A DNA stretch of 25,485 nucleotides. It comes from an uncultured Oscillospiraceae bacterium (GTDB taxonomy: Bacteria > Bacillota > Clostridia > Oscillospirales > Acutalibacteraceae). A program made the translations under genes and the position numbers. Location of the stretch: NCBI GenBank assembly GCA_900539165.1, contig UQAZ01000024.1:1-25485 (forward strand), given 5' to 3'. The notes below the pieces were generated by a model. That model was given only the letters and a program-made list of their open reading frames with translations, had not been told where the DNA came from and did no database searches. This document shows, piece by piece, positions 23,798 through 25,485 of this stretch (the first letter of the stretch is position 1; each line of letters opens with the position of its first letter).

Positions 23798-24713
23798 ATC
23801 TATTGTTTTTTAACATTTCGCCGGGGGATATTCCATAATGCTTCCGAAAAAGCTCGATGAAATATCCCGTATGAGAATACCCCACCATCCATGTCACTTC
23901 CTGCACTGTATGTTTTCCAGTTTTCAATAATCGTATCGCTGCTTCCAGCCGTTTTTCTACAACATAATCATTAACTGTAACTCCAAAGCACCGCTTAAAT
24001 CCATCCTTTAATTTTTGCTCGTTGATAGCAATCGCCTTTGCAACAATTGGAATTGTGAGGGGGTGGGCGAAGTTCTCACCAATAAATTCTCGTGCCTTCA
24101 ACAGCGCATTGTAATCTTCCACACTAATACGGATGCCAAAGTCATTTGTAGGAGATTTGCAAATAACCTCGTCGCAGTAAACAGCAATTAACTCAAAAAT
24201 TTTTCCTTGCAGATAGATCTTTTTCATTTCATCACAAAAGTGGCAAGCAAGGATTTCAGAGAGAATTTTACTGATGTTTGGTGTGTAGGTATATACTCTT
24301 ACGGGCGCTGTTTTTCTTGTATCATATAACGCCCCCCTTATTTTGATACAGGTGAAAATTTGCTCAAAGATTTTTTCATCCAAAGTAATGCTAATGCCTT
24401 TGAATTTTCTGTTTCCGCTTATTTTACTTCGGCACTCCTTAAATGTTCCATAGCGTACTTGGCTCTGCTGTGCCGCAATTTGAAATTGATGAACAACCTC
24501 GTTATTGATGTAAGACCACTCCATATTGCCATCAATGCAAAAGGAAATCTGAAACAGGCTCAAATCGTCGTGTGTTGTTGTCATTTCAATATCTTCCTGT
24601 GAAACAAACTCTGATGTTGTCAACAATATTCCATCGGCAATATCAATGTTTTCAATAATACCGTCCATGAGGGGAATGAGATATTGATTATCGGCTGTTT
24701 TATTCGCCTGCAT
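23796..24713 (-). CDS. AraC-family transcriptional regulator of the transport operon
   Basis: At least 305 residues. The C-terminal ~100 residues hold the two helix-turn-helix motifs of the AraC family: PLTIPIVAKAIAINEQKLKDGFKRCFG and then TVQEVTWMVGYSHTGYFIELFRKHYGISP. The N-terminal part is a sensing domain without a family I can name. It precedes the ECF/ABC operon on the same strand, so it is probably its activator, as YbtA is for siderophore uptake. ATG 24711-24713 lacks a Shine-Dalgarno; an in-frame ATT at 24780-24782 has AAGGAGG nine bases upstream, giving 23 more plausible residues (including SYPEARFVPTAVSIAAS). The true start may be that ATT, or the ancestral ATG has mutated. Confidence 0.88.
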   Translation of the reverse strand: MQANKTADNQYLIPLMDGIIENIDIADGILLTTSEFVSQEDIEMTTTHDDLSLFQISFCIDGNMEWSYINNEVVHQFQIAAQQSQVRYGTFKECRSKISGNRKFKGISITLDEKIFEQIFTCIKIRGALYDTRKTAPVRVYTYTPNISKILSEILACHFCDEMKKIYLQGKIFELIAVYCDEVICKSPTNDFGIRISVEDYNALLKAREFIGENFAHPLTIPIVAKAIAINEQKLKDGFKRCFGVTVNDYVVEKRLEAAIRLLKTGKHTVQEVTWMVGYSHTGYFIELFRKHYGISPGEMLKNNR

Positions 24714-24791
24714 AATCTGACTTGATGCAGCAATGCTTACAGCGGTGGGAACAAAACGAGCCTCAGGGTATGAAATAATAATAAGTCAACA

Positions 24792-24798
24792 CCTCCTT
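24792..24798 (-). promoter_or_regulatory. Strong Shine-Dalgarno without a canonical start codon
   Basis: AAGGAGG on the minus strand, nine bases before ATT ATT ATT in the regulator's frame. A GTG/TTG within four bases is too close and leads to a stop after 8-9 codons. Confidence 0.6.
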
Positions 24799-24867
24799 GC
24801 GGTTAGCCGCCTCTAACTAATGCGCAAAAATCAATCTGCCGAAAGTACAGGCAGATACTTATATATA

Positions 24868-24896
24868 AGTATAGCATTTTTTTAAGTTGTATTCAA
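24868..24896 (-). promoter_or_regulatory. Probable promoter of the AraC-type regulator
   Basis: Minus-strand TTGAAT (24891-24896), 17 bases, TATACT (24868-24873). The -10 is part of the palindrome ATACTTATATATAAGTAT (24856-24873), a possible operator. It implies a 5' leader of about 150 bases to the ATG at 24713. Confidence 0.6.
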
Positions 24897-25014
24897 GAGC
24901 AAGAATGTAAATGTTTTTCCGCCGGTTGGCAAAATCCATTTTTCTTGTGGTATAGAGAATGAGGGAATAACTTTCGCAGCAAGCATAGGAAGCGGGTACC
25001 CTCTTCCGTATTTT

Positions 25015-25105
25015 CGCCCTCCCGCGCTGCGGCGCATCGGTTGAAAATAGCTTGTACCCTCACAGGCTATCGCCTGTTGGGGCAGACCCTTGGGAAGTGT
25101 CCCAA
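25015..25105 (+). other. Candidate origin of transfer (oriT) upstream of mobC
   Basis: Two perfect hairpins, ACAGGC/GCCTGT (25062-25077) and TTGGGA/TCCCAA (25090-25105), within a GC-rich stretch immediately before mobC and the relaxase, where oriT commonly lies in MOBP-type elements. No nic sequence that I can identify with certainty. The 24714-25136 interval otherwise contains only the regulator's leader and promoter. Confidence 0.4.
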
Positions 25106-25136
25106 ACCCTCAAACAGCAGAAAGGAGCGTGAATAC

Positions 25137-25466
25137 ATGGACGGACGGAAAAGGACGGTGCAGCTAAAGTTTCGCGTTACGGAAGCCGAGCGCGATTTGA
25201 TCCTTGAAAAAATGAAGCTGATACCAACACGAAATATGGCGGCGTATCTGCGGAAAATCGCAATCGACGGATATATCATTCAGATAGACCATAGCGACAT
25301 AAAGGCAATGACCGCCGAGATACAGAAGATCGGGGTCAACGTCAATCAGATCGCGCGGCGCGTGAACAGTACGGGCAGCGTCTATCAAGAGGACATAGAC
25401 GAGATAAAGGGGGTGCTGAATGAGATATGGCGGTTACAAAGATTAAACCTATTAAAAGCACGTTGA
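25137..25466 (+). CDS. mobC: MobC-like relaxosome accessory protein
   Basis: Small DNA-binding protein that helps the relaxase open oriT. It has 109 residues from ATG 25137-25139, preceded by AAAGGAG; the open frame upstream crosses the hairpins and was not used. The N-terminal RTVQLKFRVTEAERDLILEKM is ribbon-helix-helix-like. The C-terminal half (MTAEIQKIGVNVNQIARRVN, EIKGVLNEIWRLQ) is the MobC pattern. The relaxase gene starts inside its last 40 bases, so the two are coupled. Opposite strand to the cargo operon. Confidence 0.86.
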   Translation: MDGRKRTVQLKFRVTEAERDLILEKMKLIPTRNMAAYLRKIAIDGYIIQIDHSDIKAMTAEIQKIGVNVNQIARRVNSTGSVYQEDIDEIKGVLNEIWRLQRLNLLKAR

Positions 25467-25485
25467 GCAAAGCCCTCGCCTATAT
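25427..25485 (+). CDS. Relaxase, first 19 codons (cut by window edge)
   Basis: ATG 25427-25429 opens MAVTKIKPIKSTLSKALAY, the characteristic N-terminus of MobA/VirD2-type relaxases (MOBP) of Firmicute conjugative and mobilizable elements. Overlaps mobC by 40 bases in another frame, with a purine-rich GGGGG stretch upstream. The catalytic tyrosine and histidine triad lie beyond the window. Confidence 0.78.
   Translation, partial: MAVTKIKPIKSTLSKALAY

Noticed and set aside
24777..24802. Eight- to nine-codon leader peptide after the AAGGAGG at 24792-24798
   Set aside because: Its GTG/TTG starts overlap or nearly touch the Shine-Dalgarno, too close for initiation; the in-frame ATT explanation is better.

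Overview
The window reads as chromosome of a low-GC Firmicute of class Clostridia, probably Ruminococcaceae/Oscillospiraceae. The grounds are type-A-looking RNase P RNA (Bacilli usually have type B), strong AGGAGG ribosome binding sites, many TTG starts and glycerol-phosphate polymer genes. An integrative conjugative or mobilizable element enters at a tRNA-Ser gene near 13.9 kb and runs off the right edge. The species cannot be named from sequence alone.

Chromosomal part (1-13.9 kb). The 5' part of glyA lies at the left edge. Next comes a minus-strand cell-envelope cluster: a single-domain TagB-like glycerophosphotransferase, the CDP-glycerol-forming enzyme TagD and a large two-domain TagF-like polymerase. 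Together they make and extend a poly(glycerol-phosphate)-type polymer. Upstream are a membrane M28 peptidase and a LytR-CpsA-Psr (LCP) ligase, the enzyme type that attaches such polymers to peptidoglycan. RNase P RNA (rnpB, plus strand) follows with a clear promoter and terminator. Then come a P-type Ca2+/Mn2+-type ATPase whose leader looks like a yybP-ykoY manganese riboswitch with its own terminator, the hisH-hisF pair, and a divergent inorganic pyrophosphatase that shares its -35 region with the his promoter.

Mobile element (about 13.9 kb to beyond 25.5 kb). An intact tRNA-Ser(CGA), preceded by a truncated tRNA-Ser copy, marks the junction. Beyond it are five GGTGCCC heptamers (likely integrase arm sites) and then int, xis, an HTH_16 protein and a sigma-like factor, in the order of the Tn916 regulatory end. 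The cargo is a minus-strand operon driven by an AraC-type regulator: ECF S-component, EcfT, a double ECF ATPase and two half-transporter ABC proteins. It has the layout of heme, siderophore or metal uptake systems. In this copy the double ATPase and the first ABC half-transporter form one uninterrupted 1068-codon frame. At the right edge mobC and the first codons of a relaxase run on the plus strand, preceded by hairpins that could be an oriT.

Most notable points: the probable Mn2+ riboswitch on the ATPase, the ECF/ABC fused reading frame, the AraC gene whose strong Shine-Dalgarno faces an ATT codon, the structured segment ahead of xis, and a possible relic of a tetracycline-resistance leader without a tet gene.
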